64,000 nt of DNA from CAWGGS01 sp963822095 (GCA_963822095.1 CAWGGS010000002.1:1-64000); one strand, 5' to 3'. Positions 50,257 to 59,447 are shown, counted from the stretch's first letter. Notes: a model not told the origin generated them from the letters alone. Numbers and translations are program-made.

Positions 50257-51351
50257 CTAATATCTAAAAGGCCACAACTTAACGTACGACCGCAGGATAC
50301 GCCACCAGTTGGCGATTCCACGGGGTTCAAACATCAGGAACAAGACGATTACAAGTCCGAAACTCAGTGGTCTGAGCGCCGTTGCCAGATTCGTTGTAAA
50401 CGTCAAATGAGCGCCCACCCATTCGGAAACGTTTCCCACCTGCAGATCCAGGACTTTTATGGCCAGCGGCCCCAAAAAGGAGCCGGGCAGAGTCCCAAGC
50501 CCGCCGACGATTGCCATGGCAAGATAGTTGATGGACTGCTGCAGGGTAAAGGATTCGATACCGACCCCCCGGTACAGGTAAGCATGGAGCGCTCCTGCCA
50601 CACCGGCCAGAAAACCGGCCAATCCGAAGGCATACACCTTCGTGAATCCGGGATGCATACCCATGGCATCGGCTGCCCGGTCATTATCCCTCACGGCGAC
50701 AAGACATCGGCCGTAGCGGGTGCGAAGCAGATTGCGTACCGCAAACCCCAGTATTACAAGTATAACCAGGATCGCATAGTACCAGAACATATAGTGCTTG
50801 CTGCGTGACACCTCTCCTGTCAGCCAGTAGACCCTGCCGACAGATATGGTCTGTCCCTGGTTGAAAAAATTCATGAAATTAATGGTCCACTGGAATATCA
50901 TTTGAAAAGAAAGCGTGGCGATGGCCAGGTACAGGTGTTTCAGACGCAGCGCCGGCAAACCGACGATGGCGCCGAAAATCGCCCCGGAACAACCGGCCAG
51001 CAGGATCATCAGCGGCCAGGCATGGGTCACCAGGACGTGGTTGTCGCCTAAAACGCGAGCAAAGGAGGCGACGGTATAGGCTCCGATGCCGACAAAGGCC
51101 GCGTGACCGATGGAGATCAGGCCTGCAAAACCGGTCACCAGATTCAATCCTATGACAGCAATGACGGCCACCAGGATATTGTCGATAACCAGCATGTACT
51201 TGTTGTCCAGATCAAAGAAAAACGGCCAGGCAAAGAGACAGAGAAGGAGGAGACACATTGCCGTCTTATCCAGACTGGTGAAAAATATCCTCTGTTCTTC
51301 CTTGTACGAGGTGAAATAATTTCCTGTGGCCAGCCAGCGATTTGATGACAT
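50257..51351 (-). CDS. livM: Branched-chain-type ABC transporter permease LivM
   Basis: Second permease of the importer. 364 residues with about nine membrane helices; LivM signature VIGLNLVTGFAGLISIGHAA (~82-101) with the FVGIGAYTVAS continuation, the EAA-like cytoplasmic loop RNLLRTRYGRCLVAVRDNDR-AADAMG (~210-235) and VGGLGTLPGSFLGP near residue 290. An N-terminal cytoplasmic extension of ~30 residues (SSNRWLATGNYFTSYKEEQR) precedes the first helix. It starts two bases after the livH stop, so the two permeases are coupled. Confidence 0.93.
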   Translation of the reverse strand: MSSNRWLATGNYFTSYKEEQRIFFTSLDKTAMCLLLLCLFAWPFFFDLDNKYMLVIDNILVAVIAVIGLNLVTGFAGLISIGHAAFVGIGAYTVASFARVLGDNHVLVTHAWPLMILLAGCSGAIFGAIVGLPALRLKHLYLAIATLSFQMIFQWTINFMNFFNQGQTISVGRVYWLTGEVSRSKHYMFWYYAILVILVILGFAVRNLLRTRYGRCLVAVRDNDRAADAMGMHPGFTKVYAFGLAGFLAGVAGALHAYLYRGVGIESFTLQQSINYLAMAIVGGLGTLPGSFLGPLAIKVLDLQVGNVSEWVGAHLTFTTNLATALRPLSFGLVIVLFLMFEPRGIANWWRILRSYVKLWPFRY

Positions 51352-51353
51352 AG

Positions 51354-52247
51354 TTATACCCGCTCTATTTCGTGTATACCAAATAAACCATGGGGTTTAA
51401 ACAGCAGGATCACCAGGAGAATGATATATGGCATGACCTCTCCCGTACCGTTGAGCCCCCAGTTGCCGTCCAGGTATCCGCTGGCAAACTGCTGGATGAG
51501 ACCCATGATGATTCCGGCGACAACTGCGCCCAGAATCGAATCCAACCCACCGAGAATTACCACGGGAAAGACTATGATTCCAAACGCATGCAGGGTGTCA
51601 AAGTTCAATCCGGTGATGTTGCCGATAATTGAGCCTGCGGCGGCGGCGCTCAGGCCCGCGGTAGCCCAGGCCAGGCCGAATACCCGTGGAACCGAAATAC
51701 CGATGGACATGGCCGCCATCTGATCATCGGAAACTGCACGCATGGAGATGCCAACCGTCGATTTTTTGAAGAACCAGGAAAAGCCACCGATCATGGTAAA
51801 GGTGATAATGACACCCACCAGCTGGGTCCAGGATATCGATACACCGCCAAATGCAATCGGTGCCTTCGGGAGGAAAGGGGGAAAGGAGAAATTTTCCGTT
51901 CCAAAGGGAGTCAGATAGATCAAACCGTCGATAATGGACATGAGGCCGATGGTAACCATGATGACGGAGATGATCGGCTCGCCTATCAAACGGCGCAGGA
52001 ACACCCTCTCGACACTCATGGCAAGGAAAAAAGTGATCACCATGCTTATGGGCAAGGAGATGTAGACCGGAATATGGACCCAGACCGTCAAGGCGTAGGT
52101 GATGAAGGCCCCGGCGGCAATGATCTGCCCATGGGCGATATTGAGAACCCGGCTTGACTTGTAGATCAGCACGAATCCGAGTCCCGAGAGGGCGTAAATC
52201 GACCCGACTACGATGCCGCTGACCACGAGTTGGAAAAAATAGCTCAT
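51354..52247 (-). CDS. livH: Branched-chain-type ABC transporter permease LivH
   Basis: First permease of the importer. 297 residues, eight to nine membrane helices. N-terminus FFQLVVSGIVVGSIYALSGL with GFVLIYKSSRVLNIAHGQII (~26-45, LivH signature), loop VGISMRAVSDDQMAAMSIGI (~185-204) and VVILGGLDSILGAVVAGIIM in the C-terminal part. Its ATG lies inside the end of the upstream acyl-CoA synthetase gene (4-base overlap 52244-52247), and livM follows after two bases, so ligase, LivH and LivM are translated from one mRNA in tight coupling. Confidence 0.93.
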   Translation of the reverse strand: MSYFFQLVVSGIVVGSIYALSGLGFVLIYKSSRVLNIAHGQIIAAGAFITYALTVWVHIPVYISLPISMVITFFLAMSVERVFLRRLIGEPIISVIMVTIGLMSIIDGLIYLTPFGTENFSFPPFLPKAPIAFGGVSISWTQLVGVIITFTMIGGFSWFFKKSTVGISMRAVSDDQMAAMSIGISVPRVFGLAWATAGLSAAAAGSIIGNITGLNFDTLHAFGIIVFPVVILGGLDSILGAVVAGIIMGLIQQFASGYLDGNWGLNGTGEVMPYIILLVILLFKPHGLFGIHEIERV

Positions 52248-54187
52248 TTTTCCTCCTCCATTGTGTAGAAGTGGATGGTTGTATCAACCGTTGTTGTTTG
52301 GCCATCCTGGTATTGATAGTTCGCTTCGACCCTTTTTTCCGTTATCTGTTCGTCATACAACGCCTCATACAGATCGTTGTATTTTTCCCGGACGAATTTA
52401 CGCCGGATTTTTCCGGTCTTGGTCAATTCCCCATCATCCATGTCGAGGAGTTTATACAAAAGGGCGAAGCGCCGGATTTGAAAATGAGGCTTTTCGGCGT
52501 TCCTGTTGATTTTGAGAACTGCTTCCCTGATCAGGTCAGCAACTTGAGGTTGAACTGAGAGATCCATATAGGTGCTGAAAGAGATTCCTTTGTCCTCTGC
52601 CCATTTTCCAACAACGATGGGATCGACATTGATGAGCGCTGCCACAAACTCCCTCTTGTCTCCGAAGATCACGGCCTCTTTGATGTACGGACTGAATTTC
52701 AGCCGGTTTTCGAGAAACATCGGACTGAACATGTCACCATTTGCGGTGTGCATGACATCGGAAATGCGGTCGATAACCACCAGATGGCCATGTTCGTCGA
52801 TATATCCGGCATCTCCGGAATGGAGCCACCCGCCTTCGAGCAGTTCGGCGGTTTTCTCAGGAAGCTTGTAGTATCCGGGCGTTACCGAGGCGGATCGTGA
52901 GAGTATCTCTCCTTCCTCGGAAATCCGGCATTCGGTTCCCGGCAGAGGTTTTCCCACCGTATCGGGCCTCACGTCTCCATCTCTATGCATATAGGCGATT
53001 CCGACAATTTCCGTCTGTCCGTAGATCTGTTTGAGATTTACCCCCAAGGCCTGGTAAAAGGTGAAAAGCTCGGGGCCAAGCGCTGCTCCTCCGGTATAGG
53101 CCCTGCGCAGACGCAACAGGCCGATCTGGTTGACAAGCGGTCTAAAAATGATCTGTTTGCCGAGCCAGGACAGGAAGCGAAGGCCTCCGGGCATTTTCCT
53201 GCCTGACATGCGGTACACCGCTGCCTCTTCACCTATTTTCATGAAGTACCGGTAGAAGAGGCGGTTTAGCCAGTAGGATTCGTCCATCTTCAGCCAGATC
53301 TGCGAGCGGATGGTCTCGTAAATCCTCGGGGCTCCGAACATGAAATGCGGCCCGATCTCTTTCAGGTCTTCCATGCTGGTTTCAACCGACTCGGGGAAAT
53401 TGACAGCGATTCCGGTGGCCATGGCAACGCCGAAGGAGTTCATCTGTTCACCGATCCAGGCAAAGGGTAAAAACGAGACATATTCATCGGTTTCATCCAG
53501 CGGATCGACCTCGGTAAGTTGGTGTCCCATGTTGATATAGTTGCGGTGGGTCAGCATGGCGCCTTTGGGCAATCCGGTGGTTCCGGATGTAAGGCAAAGA
53601 TGACAGATATCATCTGGTTTTCCCTGATCCACCAGTGCATTAAATAATGCAGGGTCCTCCAGGTGAAGCGCATCCCCCAGTTTGTAGAGATCCTCGATAG
53701 ACATGAACCAATCATCTGATCTGTACCCTCGCATGCCCCGGGGGTCTTCATAGATCACCTTTTTGACCTGGGGGAGACGGTCTCGAACCTCGACGACCTT
53801 ATCGACCTGTTCCTGATCGCTGCAAAAAACGATGCTAACGTTCAGGTATTCCAGAATTCCCCCTATCTCATCGGGGAGACTCGTCTGGTAAATGGCGGCG
53901 GAAATTCCGCCGACAGCCTGGGCTCCTATGGCTATATAAAGTACTTCCGGTATGTTATCACTTATGATAGCAATCTTGTCCTCTCTTTCAAGCCCGAGCT
54001 TTCTCAAGCCGAGGCCCGTCTTGCGGACAAAATCGTAGTAGTGATTCCAGGTATAGCAATTCCAGCAGCCGAAATCCTTTTCCCGTAACGCAACCTTATC
54101 GCCGCTTGTCTCCACCCGCCAACGCAGGAGTTGTGGGATGCTGAATTTGGCTAACAGGTCGCTATTCTTTGAAAGAGAATTGTTCAT
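52244..54187 (-). CDS. Long-chain-type acyl-CoA synthetase (FAA1-like) embedded in the liv operon
   Basis: AMP-forming ligase of 647 residues, the long FAA1/AMP-binding type. Motifs: LCLTSGTTGLPKGAMLTH (P-loop, ~197-214), GAPRIYETIRSQIWLK (~290), KQIYGQTEIVGIAYMHRDGD (~385-404), WLHSGDAGYIDEHGHLVVID (~450-469) and a C-terminal LTKTGKIRRKFVREKYNDLY with the catalytic Lys. No signal peptide, so it acts at the cytoplasmic face. It lies between livG and livH with a 4-base overlap into livH. Such ligase-containing liv clusters suggest vectorial activation: the imported acid is trapped as its CoA ester on entry (inference). Substrate unknown; fatty or aromatic acids fit. Confidence 0.93.
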   Translation of the reverse strand: MNNSLSKNSDLLAKFSIPQLLRWRVETSGDKVALREKDFGCWNCYTWNHYYDFVRKTGLGLRKLGLEREDKIAIISDNIPEVLYIAIGAQAVGGISAAIYQTSLPDEIGGILEYLNVSIVFCSDQEQVDKVVEVRDRLPQVKKVIYEDPRGMRGYRSDDWFMSIEDLYKLGDALHLEDPALFNALVDQGKPDDICHLCLTSGTTGLPKGAMLTHRNYINMGHQLTEVDPLDETDEYVSFLPFAWIGEQMNSFGVAMATGIAVNFPESVETSMEDLKEIGPHFMFGAPRIYETIRSQIWLKMDESYWLNRLFYRYFMKIGEEAAVYRMSGRKMPGGLRFLSWLGKQIIFRPLVNQIGLLRLRRAYTGGAALGPELFTFYQALGVNLKQIYGQTEIVGIAYMHRDGDVRPDTVGKPLPGTECRISEEGEILSRSASVTPGYYKLPEKTAELLEGGWLHSGDAGYIDEHGHLVVIDRISDVMHTANGDMFSPMFLENRLKFSPYIKEAVIFGDKREFVAALINVDPIVVGKWAEDKGISFSTYMDLSVQPQVADLIREAVLKINRNAEKPHFQIRRFALLYKLLDMDDGELTKTGKIRRKFVREKYNDLYEALYDEQITEKRVEANYQYQDGQTTTVDTTIHFYTMEEEK

Positions 54188-54244
54188 AATACATTGGAGA
54201 CTCGAAATGTTGTTGTACTTCCGGTTTCACCAGATGATGATAGA

Positions 54245-55006
54245 TCAATCTTCTCCGATATAGGCTTCGATTACCTTTGAATTGGCAGCTATATCCTTTG
54301 GACTTCCCGATCCTATTATCTCTCCGAAATCAAGGACGTAAATCCTGTCTGAAATATCCATGACTACGCCCAGATCATGCTCGACCAGCACCACCGTAAT
54401 TCCCCATTCTTTCTTCAGGTCGAGAATAAATCGTACGATATCTTCTTTTTCCTCGATATTCATGCCTGCCATTGGCTCATCCAGGAGCAGTAACTTCGGA
54501 GCCAAGGTAAGGGCGCGGGCTACCTCCACTCTTTTTTGCACACCATAGCTCAGGTTTCCGACCGTTTTTTTTCGGTAAAGCTCAAGCTCCATGAAATCTA
54601 TTACCTTTTCCACAAAGGCTCGATTTTCGGCCTCCACGCGTGCGGCCTTCCCATAGTAAATGATAGCGTGAAGAAGGGAGTAACGGAGATTCTGGTGGCG
54701 GGCCAGAAGAAGGTTGTCAAGTACGGACAGCCCTCGGAACAGCTCCAGGTTTTGAAATGCCCTGGCGATCCCCATACTGGAGACCTGGTGTGGCGAGGCA
54801 TGGGTCAGGTCGCGTTGGCCGTATAGAATTTTGCCTTTCGTGGGGTGGTAAAATCCGGAAATGCAGTTTAAAAGACTCGTTTTCCCGGCTCCGTTCGGGC
54901 CGATGATCGAGGTAATAAGTCCCGGCTCAATTGCAATATTGACATTTGAGAGCGCATGAAGCCCTCCAAAAGTTAGTGTAACCTCAGATGCAATTAGCTG
55001 GGTCAT
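54245..55006 (-). CDS. livG: Branched-chain-type ABC transporter ATP-binding protein LivG
   Basis: First gene of the transporter operon. 253 residues from ATG 55006 (MTQLIASEVTLTFGGLHALS); the frame is open to a TTG at 55072 and neither has a good ribosome site. Motifs: SIIGPNGAGKTSLLNCISGF (Walker A), IARAFQNLELFRGLSVLDNL (Q-loop), LSYGVQKRVEVARALTLAPK (signature; LSYGVQK replaces the usual LSGGQQ, as in LivG), LLLLDEPMAGMN (Walker B) and VVLVEHDLGVVMDISDRIYV (switch His). It pairs with LivF to form the ATPase heterodimer. The region 55007-55400 upstream holds the short MITE-2 copy iv and presumably the operon promoter. Confidence 0.92.
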   Translation of the reverse strand: MTQLIASEVTLTFGGLHALSNVNIAIEPGLITSIIGPNGAGKTSLLNCISGFYHPTKGKILYGQRDLTHASPHQVSSMGIARAFQNLELFRGLSVLDNLLLARHQNLRYSLLHAIIYYGKAARVEAENRAFVEKVIDFMELELYRKKTVGNLSYGVQKRVEVARALTLAPKLLLLDEPMAGMNIEEKEDIVRFILDLKKEWGITVVLVEHDLGVVMDISDRIYVLDFGEIIGSGSPKDIAANSKVIEAYIGED

Positions 55007-55336
55007 GGAGTTTGGTATTATCGTCTTTGGGATTGATTGTTTATATACCGCGAGATGCTCACCTCTGATCAAATCAACTCGTAATCGACGGTTCGGCCCG
55101 CAGTGTGAGCATGGAACGAACCATCGATGACGTGTATCAACCCATTATCCATCTGATGAAGCATGGAAAGGGATGCGTTAAAATTTTTTAGTTTTTTGGG
55201 GATAGCCTTCGGAAAGACCGGCAACTTTTCCTTGGGCCGTTCTCTTTATTTCTGATTGTAGAATACTGTAAATGGAAATATTAGCAAGTTTATAATATAG
55301 CGGTATAATAGTAGTATATAACTACTATTATTTTAT

Positions 55337-55399
55337 CTGATTCCCCTTGAAATTCAGCCTCGCTCCCAGGATCATTAGCTGAACAGTAGTGGTAATCAG
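55337..55399 (-). mobile_element. MITE-2 copy iv, 63-bp minimal form with 10-bp target duplication
   Basis: CTGATTCCCCTTGAAATTCA at the left matches the end of copy iii (CTGATTACCACTGAAACTCA), and AGTGGTAATCAG closes the right. It is bounded by the perfect direct repeat ATTATTTTAT (55327-55336 and 55400-55409). Only the two ends remain; about 105 bp of interior are missing. The right duplication contains the stop codon of the LuxR-type sensor gene. Confidence 0.88.
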
Positions 55400-55400
55400 A

Positions 55401-56987
55401 TTATTTTATGGACATAAGATGCGAACGCAGATTTATCTTCTTGTTTTTAAGACCGAGTTTGCCACGGATATTGTGGCGGTGAAACAAAACCGTATTTTTT
55501 GAAACCAGTAGGATTTCTGCAATCTCCTTGTTGGTTTTTCCTTCCTTGACCAGGCTTGCAACTCGAATCTCCACCGGTGTCAAGGGAACCAGACCCGATG
55601 AGAGCTTGTCGACAAACGGTGAGATGATATTGCCAAGATTTGTCTCCAGAATCTTCAGCAAGGTCCGTTGGGTTGTGTCCAGACGTCCTCTAATGACTTT
55701 TTCCAGGTAGGGAGCGACAAGCTCCTGAACGTTTCGAAGAACGATTTCTCCCAGTTCTTTCTTGTCTTCTTCCCGTTGTTTCAACAGCACCTTGAGAGCT
55801 GTATTCACCTCCTCAAGATGGTGTGACTGGGATTGCAATTCCTTTTCTCTTTTTCTAAGGGCTTTTTCCGCTCGTTTACGATCATCGATTTCTTGTTCCA
55901 GTTTGAGGTTGGCTTGCGCCAACTCGGCTGTCCGTTCGGCTACCAGCTCTTCGAGACGACCGCGATATCGATCCAGTTCCTCCTCGGCTCGCTTGCTGGC
56001 GCTGATATCCCGCAGGGTAACAATATTGCCAAGAGGCCTGCCGTCACGATCCTGGTAGAGGGTGGAGCTCAGTTGAACGTCGAGAATTTTTCCTTCTTTT
56101 GTTAACCGTTTTGTTTCAAAGAGATTTATTTTCTGACCGCTCTGCATTCGTTGGATGGCAGCTTTAGTCTCCTGCCAGCTTTCCGGAGGGACAAAGTCAA
56201 TCTGTTTTCCAAGAAGCTCATCGCGTGAGAGATGAAAGGTCTGCTCGAAGGCCGGATTGACATAGGTTGCAATTCCCTGCATGTCATAAACCACGATGGG
56301 GTCCGGGGAAGACTCAAGAAAGGTGCGATATCGCCCCTCGCTTACCCTCAGGGTCTCCTCGGTTTTCTTCCGTTCGGCCAGTTCATGCCGGACATCTGCA
56401 TATAGCCGAGACTTTTCCAGGGCAATGAGTGCCAGGGCGGCAAAACGTTCCAATGTGGTAATGTCCTCATCGCTAAACCTTCTCTCCTCTTCGACTCGGG
56501 CAAGACCTATCACGCCTAATATCCTGCTATTGTATTTCAGAGGGATGCCCACCAGGGACCGCAAGCCGTCGAAGACCTTATCCGGAATTCGACCGGGCCA
56601 TGATTGATAATCCTCAACCAGGACCGGGGCTTCGGTTTGCCATACATGGCCCCCAAGACCTTCGCCGGATACCACCCGGCGTCCCAATTGGCCTTTAAAT
56701 AAGCCCATCCCCACCTGCATCTGCATATATTGCTGTTGAGGTTCAGGTTCCAGAAGGTATATGAAACCGTGTGCGGTGTGGCTTAAGGATGCGGCCCGTT
56801 CAAGAATATTTTCCAGCAATTCTTCCTTGTCGAGCTTTTCTATCAGCCCCAGAGAAGTTTGGTGCAGGGTTTTGAGATATTTGTTTTGACGATTAAAAGC
56901 ATCTTCCGCTTCCATTAACCGCTGCAGTTCCAGCTGCAGGGTTGCATTTTGTCGCGTTAAGTCTGAATAGGTTGGTTTAGCGGTCAT
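55401..56987 (-). CDS. GAF-PAS sensor protein with C-terminal LuxR-type DNA-binding domain
   Basis: One-component cytoplasmic regulator of 528 residues from ATG 56987; the frame runs to a TTG at 57065. Order: coiled coil (~5-40), GAF (~55-205, with GFIYLLEPEPQQQYMQMQVG and SLVGIPLKYNSRILGVIGLA), PAS (~220-340, FLESSPDPIVVYDMQGIATY ... GNIVTLRDISASKRAEEELD), long coiled coil (~340-430) and helix-turn-helix LTPVEIRVASLVKEGKTNKE followed by IAEILLVSKNTVLFHRHNIR, the LuxR/GerE signature. No kinase domain, so ligand or redox sensing would act directly on DNA binding. It lies upstream of the liv operon on the same strand and is a good candidate regulator of it. Confidence 0.9.
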   Translation of the reverse strand: MTAKPTYSDLTRQNATLQLELQRLMEAEDAFNRQNKYLKTLHQTSLGLIEKLDKEELLENILERAASLSHTAHGFIYLLEPEPQQQYMQMQVGMGLFKGQLGRRVVSGEGLGGHVWQTEAPVLVEDYQSWPGRIPDKVFDGLRSLVGIPLKYNSRILGVIGLARVEEERRFSDEDITTLERFAALALIALEKSRLYADVRHELAERKKTEETLRVSEGRYRTFLESSPDPIVVYDMQGIATYVNPAFEQTFHLSRDELLGKQIDFVPPESWQETKAAIQRMQSGQKINLFETKRLTKEGKILDVQLSSTLYQDRDGRPLGNIVTLRDISASKRAEEELDRYRGRLEELVAERTAELAQANLKLEQEIDDRKRAEKALRKREKELQSQSHHLEEVNTALKVLLKQREEDKKELGEIVLRNVQELVAPYLEKVIRGRLDTTQRTLLKILETNLGNIISPFVDKLSSGLVPLTPVEIRVASLVKEGKTNKEIAEILLVSKNTVLFHRHNIRGKLGLKNKKINLRSHLMSIK

Positions 56988-57402
56988 AACCCGGTTTCCG
57001 TTTAGTCGAAGGGATAGGTCTTCATTGTAAGAGTACCGATGGGGAAGATACCTGGAGAACTTCAATGAAGTCGGCTTTCCCGGCGCCGGTATGTTTTATG
57101 TGTTTTGTATGGTAACATAAAAACGATACCTTATGAAATTGATATCGCTGATATGCAAAATTCCAGGTTTGTGATTAAATCTCAGTTTATCCATTTACAA
57201 TAGAAGGCCTTATACGCATTGTATAAGCCGGTGATTTCCGATTCAACTGCTATTATGCAAAGTTGATGCGCTTTCATTATCGGTTGTGTCCGGCCGGTTC
57301 TATTTTGTTGGTCATGTGTATCCATAATTTATTAAAACAATAATCTAGGGGATAACTCATTGTTCATCATCCTGATTAAAGAAAACAAGAGGTGAAATAT
57401 CT
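56988..57402. other. 415-bp intergenic region between divergent sensor gene and aroC
   Basis: Holds the promoters of the LuxR-type sensor gene (minus) and aroC (plus). AT-rich around 57100-57200 and 57300-57370. AAGAGGTGAAATATCT gives the aroC ribosome site. GGCCTTATACGCATTGTATAAG near 57209-57230 contains a short palindrome (CTTATAC...GTATAAG), a possible operator. No gene or repeat found. Confidence 0.5.
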
Positions 57403-58494
57403 ATGTCGAGCAGTTTTGGGACACTCTTTCGGATAAGCACGTACGGCGAATCTCATTGCAAGGCGGTCGGCGTCGTCATTGACGGCTGCCTGCCAGGACT
57501 TGCCTTGACGGAATCGGATATTCAGACCCAACTGAACCGGAGGCGCCCCGGCCAAAGCAGCCTTTCAACCGATAGGCAGGAGCCCGACCAGGTGGCAATC
57601 CTGTCCGGTACCGAAAACGGTAAGACCTTGGGGACCCCGATTGCCTTGCAGGTGTTAAACAAGGATCAGCATCCTGAGGATTACGGGAACATGAGTGATA
57701 TCCCCCGACCATCCCATGCCGATTACACCTACCAGATGAAATACGGTATCAGGGCATCTTCCGGCGGCGGCCGATCAAGTGCGCGGGAGACCATAGGCAG
57801 TGTTGCGGCTGGTGCGGTGGCAGCAAAGATTTTGCAGGAAAAATTCAATATTGATATTGTTGCCTGGGTAAGCAGTGTTGGGGATGTCGAAGCTCCATCC
57901 GTAGATGGGAATGCCATAACGAGGCAGGCCGTCGATGCGACCACCATACGTTGTCCCGACCGGGAAACGGCTCAAAAAATGGAGCACCTGGTTTCCAATT
58001 TGAAACAAGACGGGGATTCCGTCGGCGGGGTGGTTTCCTGTGTAATCAGAAATGTCCCTCCAGGCCTGGGGGAACCCAGCTTCGAAAAAATGGAGGCCAA
58101 ACTGGCTCAAGCCATGCTTGCCATCCCGGCCACCAAAGGATTTGAGATCGGCTCCGGCTTTGCCGGAACCAGATTGCGGGGGTCACAGCATAACGATCCG
58201 TTCATTTGGAAAGAGGGGAGGCTCGGTACGGCAACAAACAGATCCGGAGGGATTCAGGGCGGGATCAGCAACGGCGAACCGATAACCCTCCGTATTGCCT
58301 TCAAGCCACCTGCGACTATCTCCTTGCCCCAGAAGACTGTTGATTTTTCCGGAAAGGAAATCGTGCTCGAAGCAAAGGGACGGCACGACCCGTGTGTAGT
58401 GCCGCGGGCCGTTCCCATTGTTGAGGGGATGGCGGCCCTAGTGGTCCTTGATATGCTCCTTCAGCAGGAAGCGAGGAAGGCCTTGCAGTTTTAG
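57403..58494 (+). CDS. aroC: Chorismate synthase
   Basis: Converts 5-enolpyruvylshikimate 3-phosphate to chorismate using reduced FMN, the last shared step of aromatic synthesis. 363 residues, standard. All three family signatures are visible: GTLFRISTYGESHCKAVGVV at the N-terminus (GES-H), GIRASSGGGRSSARETIGSV (~113-132) and RSGGIQGGISNGEPI (~283-297) plus KGRHDPCVVPRAVPIVEGMA (~326-345). AGAGGTGA precedes ATG 57403. Single-gene unit closed by a strong terminator. Confidence 0.97.
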   Translation: MSSSFGTLFRISTYGESHCKAVGVVIDGCLPGLALTESDIQTQLNRRRPGQSSLSTDRQEPDQVAILSGTENGKTLGTPIALQVLNKDQHPEDYGNMSDIPRPSHADYTYQMKYGIRASSGGGRSSARETIGSVAAGAVAAKILQEKFNIDIVAWVSSVGDVEAPSVDGNAITRQAVDATTIRCPDRETAQKMEHLVSNLKQDGDSVGGVVSCVIRNVPPGLGEPSFEKMEAKLAQAMLAIPATKGFEIGSGFAGTRLRGSQHNDPFIWKEGRLGTATNRSGGIQGGISNGEPITLRIAFKPPATISLPQKTVDFSGKEIVLEAKGRHDPCVVPRAVPIVEGMAALVVLDMLLQQEARKALQF

Positions 58495-58522
58495 TGCTTG
58501 TCTTTTCGGAGAAGGTCTTGGA

Positions 58523-58563
58523 AGGGGCTGCTGCGAAGTTTGTTCATAGCAGCCCCTTTTTTA
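58523..58563 (+). terminator. Rho-independent terminator of aroC
   Basis: AGGGGCTGCT (58523-58532) pairs with AGCAGCCCCT (58548-58557) and is followed by TTTTTT, 29 bases after the aroC stop codon. The other strand lacks a U-run, so it serves aroC only. Confidence 0.93.
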
Positions 58564-58580
58564 CTCTGGTTAAGGACAAC

Positions 58581-59126
58581 TTATGAGGGAAAGGAGTCGG
58601 CAAAGAGTTTTTCGATTGCCTCTCGGCCTGCATCGCTTAAATATCTGGTCCCGGAGCCGACAAAGGTTTCATATTCGATTTTGGGGCTGTCTTCTTTCCA
58701 GCCATCCTTCCACTTAAACCACTGTTTGGTCGGTTGATCAAAAACATGGAGGGGGCGATTAAACATCTTGGCCAACTCGACGGCCCAGCCAGTTCCTCCC
58801 TTGACGGAGCCATCGCTCATGATGGAGCCGATGACAAAGACCTGATGACCGCTGTTCACCATATGGAAAATGGTCTGCAGGACCTTTCTGATCTTGTCTG
58901 TTTCGTAATAGGTCCGGTTCATCATCCTGGAGGCAAGCTCCATGCTGATATCTCCACGCTCGAGCTCTTCCTGGCTGAGGACTACGGTGTTTTTGTCCCG
59001 GCTGAGCCGATGGCCTTCAAAGGTGTAGATCACCTCTTTGATATTCATCTTTTCAGCCAATTCTCCAAAAGTTGCTTCAGCTCCTTTCAGACCACCGCTG
59101 TACAGTGTGCATTTGGTATGATCCAT
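58581..59126 (-). CDS. Rossmann/SLOG-like nucleotide-binding protein, function unknown
   Basis: 181 residues from ATG 59126 (MDHTKCTLYSGGLKGAEATF), with AAGGAG upstream. Beginning YSGGLKGAEATFGELAEKMN and later SGHQVFVIGSIMSDGSVKGGTGW...VELAKMFNRPLHVFDQPTKQW resemble the glycine-rich strand-turn-helix pattern of SLOG/LOG-type Rossmann proteins that bind nucleotide derivatives. GGTGWAVELAK matches the phosphate-binding helix start. No membrane segment. The product could be a nucleotide-sensing domain or an enzyme on a nucleotide sugar; no partner gene is adjacent. It is convergent with aroC. Confidence 0.7.
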   Translation of the reverse strand: MDHTKCTLYSGGLKGAEATFGELAEKMNIKEVIYTFEGHRLSRDKNTVVLSQEELERGDISMELASRMMNRTYYETDKIRKVLQTIFHMVNSGHQVFVIGSIMSDGSVKGGTGWAVELAKMFNRPLHVFDQPTKQWFKWKDGWKEDSPKIEYETFVGSGTRYLSDAGREAIEKLFADSFPS

Positions 59127-59393
59127 CAAGTGTAACTCCTTATTGGTGGTAGCGTCGTAAAATCTCAGGGCTTGTATGCCTCGTGGATGATGTTCTCATT
59201 ACGCTATCCTTTGATAAAAGATTTTGTCAGACTTCTTTATATGGTTGAAAAGTATTAATTTTCAGCAATTGTATCATAGTTTGTTGGAAAGGCAATGCAT
59301 TGCCGAAATATTTTCCGACAACAGATAAGCATACTTTGGTTGGATGACAATGCAGAGTTCTCAGGGAGAAGAGAAAATATTTGAGAAAAACGG
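59127..59393. other. Upstream region between the SLOG-like gene and marR
   Basis: About 270 bases between divergent genes, with GCGTCGTAAAATCTCAGG near 59153 (compare 13436-13510). AT-rich at 59220-59290. The promoter of the SLOG-like gene must be here. Nothing else was recognised. Confidence 0.4.
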
Positions 59394-59435
59394 TTGACAG
59401 TGAGGATGCTTTGAATTATTTGTATGTGCAACTAA
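59394..59435 (+). promoter_or_regulatory. marR promoter and first copy of operator TTGTATGTGCAACTAA
   Basis: TTGACA at 59394-59399 is a consensus -35; an AT-rich -10 (near TTATTT, 59416-59421) follows at about the right spacing. The 16-bp sequence TTGTATGTGCAACTAA (59420-59435) overlaps the start region and ends 12 bases before the marR ATG. A near copy (14 of 16 bases) lies ahead of the SDR gene. Both contain the inverted TTG(N6)CAA core expected of a MarR dimer site. Confidence 0.7.
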
Positions 59436-59447
59436 ACAAGGATCGCC

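Noticed and set aside
55073..55260. ~58-codon minus-strand open stretch upstream of livG
   Set aside because: It has no plausible start near its 5' end and no family resemblance; chance or a decayed gene.
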